In this document: positions 49,742 to 50,192 of the stretch, piece by piece
Layout: every line of letters starts with the position of its first letter
Position numbering within the stretch: position 1 is the first letter of the stretch
Assembly (NCBI GenBank): GCA_949295125.1
Contig: CASFJV010000057.1
Location: 1 to 50,192, forward strand
Length of the DNA: 50,192 bases
Direction of reading: 5' to 3'
Origin: an uncultured Spirochaetales bacterium
GTDB lineage: Bacteria > Spirochaetota > Spirochaetia > Sphaerochaetales > Sphaerochaetaceae
Position numbers and translations under genes: made by a program
Notes under the pieces: model-generated
The model's database searches: none
Told to the model about the DNA's origin: nothing
Seen by the model: only the letters and a program-made list of their open reading frames with translations

Positions 49742-50192
49742 TTATCTTCCGGTAAGTTTGGCTTCCCTTGCCCAGGAATCCTGACATGTCTTTACGACAT
49801 CGGACCAAGTGCAGGAACCGTTGATGTACTGGAGCAACGCACCACCGAAATCAGACTTCCACTGTTCTGAAGGAATTCCCTGGAACACCCACTCGACGCT
49901 CTTGATTCCGTCTTTTGTCATCCAGCGGTTCACTTCCTTGGCGAGAGGATCGTTTGGAACCTCGTCAGAAGAGAATGAATTGAACGGAGTGATGAACATC
50001 AGGTCGTTGGTGACGATCTTCTTTCCTGTTTCGGAAGAATAGAGCCATGTAAGGAACTTGTCTGCGTTGGCCTGTGCCTCAGCGCTTGCCATCTTGTTGA
50101 TGCAGAGGTAGTTTTCGGTTCCGATGTTGAGTCCATAGCTCTCTTCATTATCCAAGCCCATGTAAAGCGGAAGGAACTTGATGTCTTCACTT
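49742..50192 (-). CDS. Extracellular solute-binding protein (CUT1), C-terminal part cut by the window edge
   Basis: The visible part encodes about 150 C-terminal residues and stays open to the end of the window. It shows LGLNIGTENYLCINK-like text (YGLNIGTENYLCINK), ADKFLTWLYSSETGKKIV and LLQYINGSCTWSDVVKT, typical of the closing helices of sugar-binding proteins of the MalE/UgpB type. It would deliver the sugar to the two permeases that follow. The signal peptide and ligand lobe lie outside. Confidence 0.88.
   Translation of the reverse strand, partial: SEDIKFLPLYMGLDNEESYGLNIGTENYLCINKMASAEAQANADKFLTWLYSSETGKKIVTNDLMFITPFNSFSSDEVPNDPLAKEVNRWMTKDGIKSVEWVFQGIPSEQWKSDFGGALLQYINGSCTWSDVVKTCQDSWAREAKLTGR

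Noticed and set aside
1..50192. CRISPR arrays, rRNA genes and complete tRNA genes
   Set aside because: I looked for regularly spaced direct repeats, rRNA-like conserved stretches and complete cloverleafs and saw none; by-eye reading could miss a divergent tRNA.

Overview
The window looks like part of a spirochaete chromosome, most plausibly a Sphaerochaeta/Treponema-like gut or sediment relative. I infer this from gene style, not from a search. The clues are a solute-binding protein whose mature end starts GGSAESS, a split archaeal-type glutamate synthase, type I and type III glutamine synthetases, a very large LacI-sensor/AraC regulator, and many genes that resemble those of Firmicutes. No rRNA, complete tRNA or CRISPR array is visible.

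Layout. 1-2640 is a decayed accessory patch: a tRNA/tmRNA-like 3' end, a DUF4258 gene cut by a broken IS3-family element, a mutated Abi_C-like remnant and a mutated COG2865-like remnant. 2640-5303 holds a GNAT acetyltransferase, an NCS2 purine permease and ung. 5293-14743 (minus strand) is a type II fatty-acid synthesis operon in the Streptococcus/Clostridium order: acpP-fabK-fabD-fabG-fabF-accB-fabZ-accC-accD-accA, ending in an acyl-CoA synthetase-like gene and with no fabH. A ROK regulator diverges from it across a 25-bp palindrome. 16020-17054 is a zinc alcohol/polyol dehydrogenase. 17135-24780 is a nitrogen-assimilation block: three split glutamate synthase genes (minus) face glnA (type I), an ANTAR-domain RNA-binding regulator and a type III glutamine synthetase (plus). 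Both divergent leaders contain a terminator hairpin overlapping a small hexaloop hairpin, which is the arrangement expected of ANTAR antitermination.

24831-27346 carries a MATE exporter and a DUF362 protein. 27759-40801 is a pectin/rhamnogalacturonan oligosaccharide locus: two LplB/LplC-like permeases, a solute-binding protein, GH105, a TIM-barrel isomerase, GH28, an SGNH acetylesterase and a 1062-residue hybrid regulator. A dipeptidase and an rRNA methyltransferase are translationally coupled behind the regulator. The enzymes lack signal peptides, so oligosaccharides are probably imported and then broken down inside the cell. 40802-41846 is an AT-rich gene-free stretch before an unrecognised 267-residue protein. 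42898-45306 holds a GntR regulator, a candidate small RNA with an anti-Shine-Dalgarno loop, a CDF cation transporter and a DUF4186 protein. 45431-50192 (minus) is an alpha-glucan-type ABC operon: solute-binding protein (cut by the window edge), two permeases, LacI regulator, malQ.

Two cross-cutting signals stand out. First, at least eight genes have a -10 box only 6-7 nt before the start codon and no Shine-Dalgarno, which predicts leaderless mRNAs. Genes with long leaders instead have strong Shine-Dalgarno sequences. Second, much of the regulation appears to act on RNA: ANTAR attenuators, intercistronic hairpins and the sRNA candidate.
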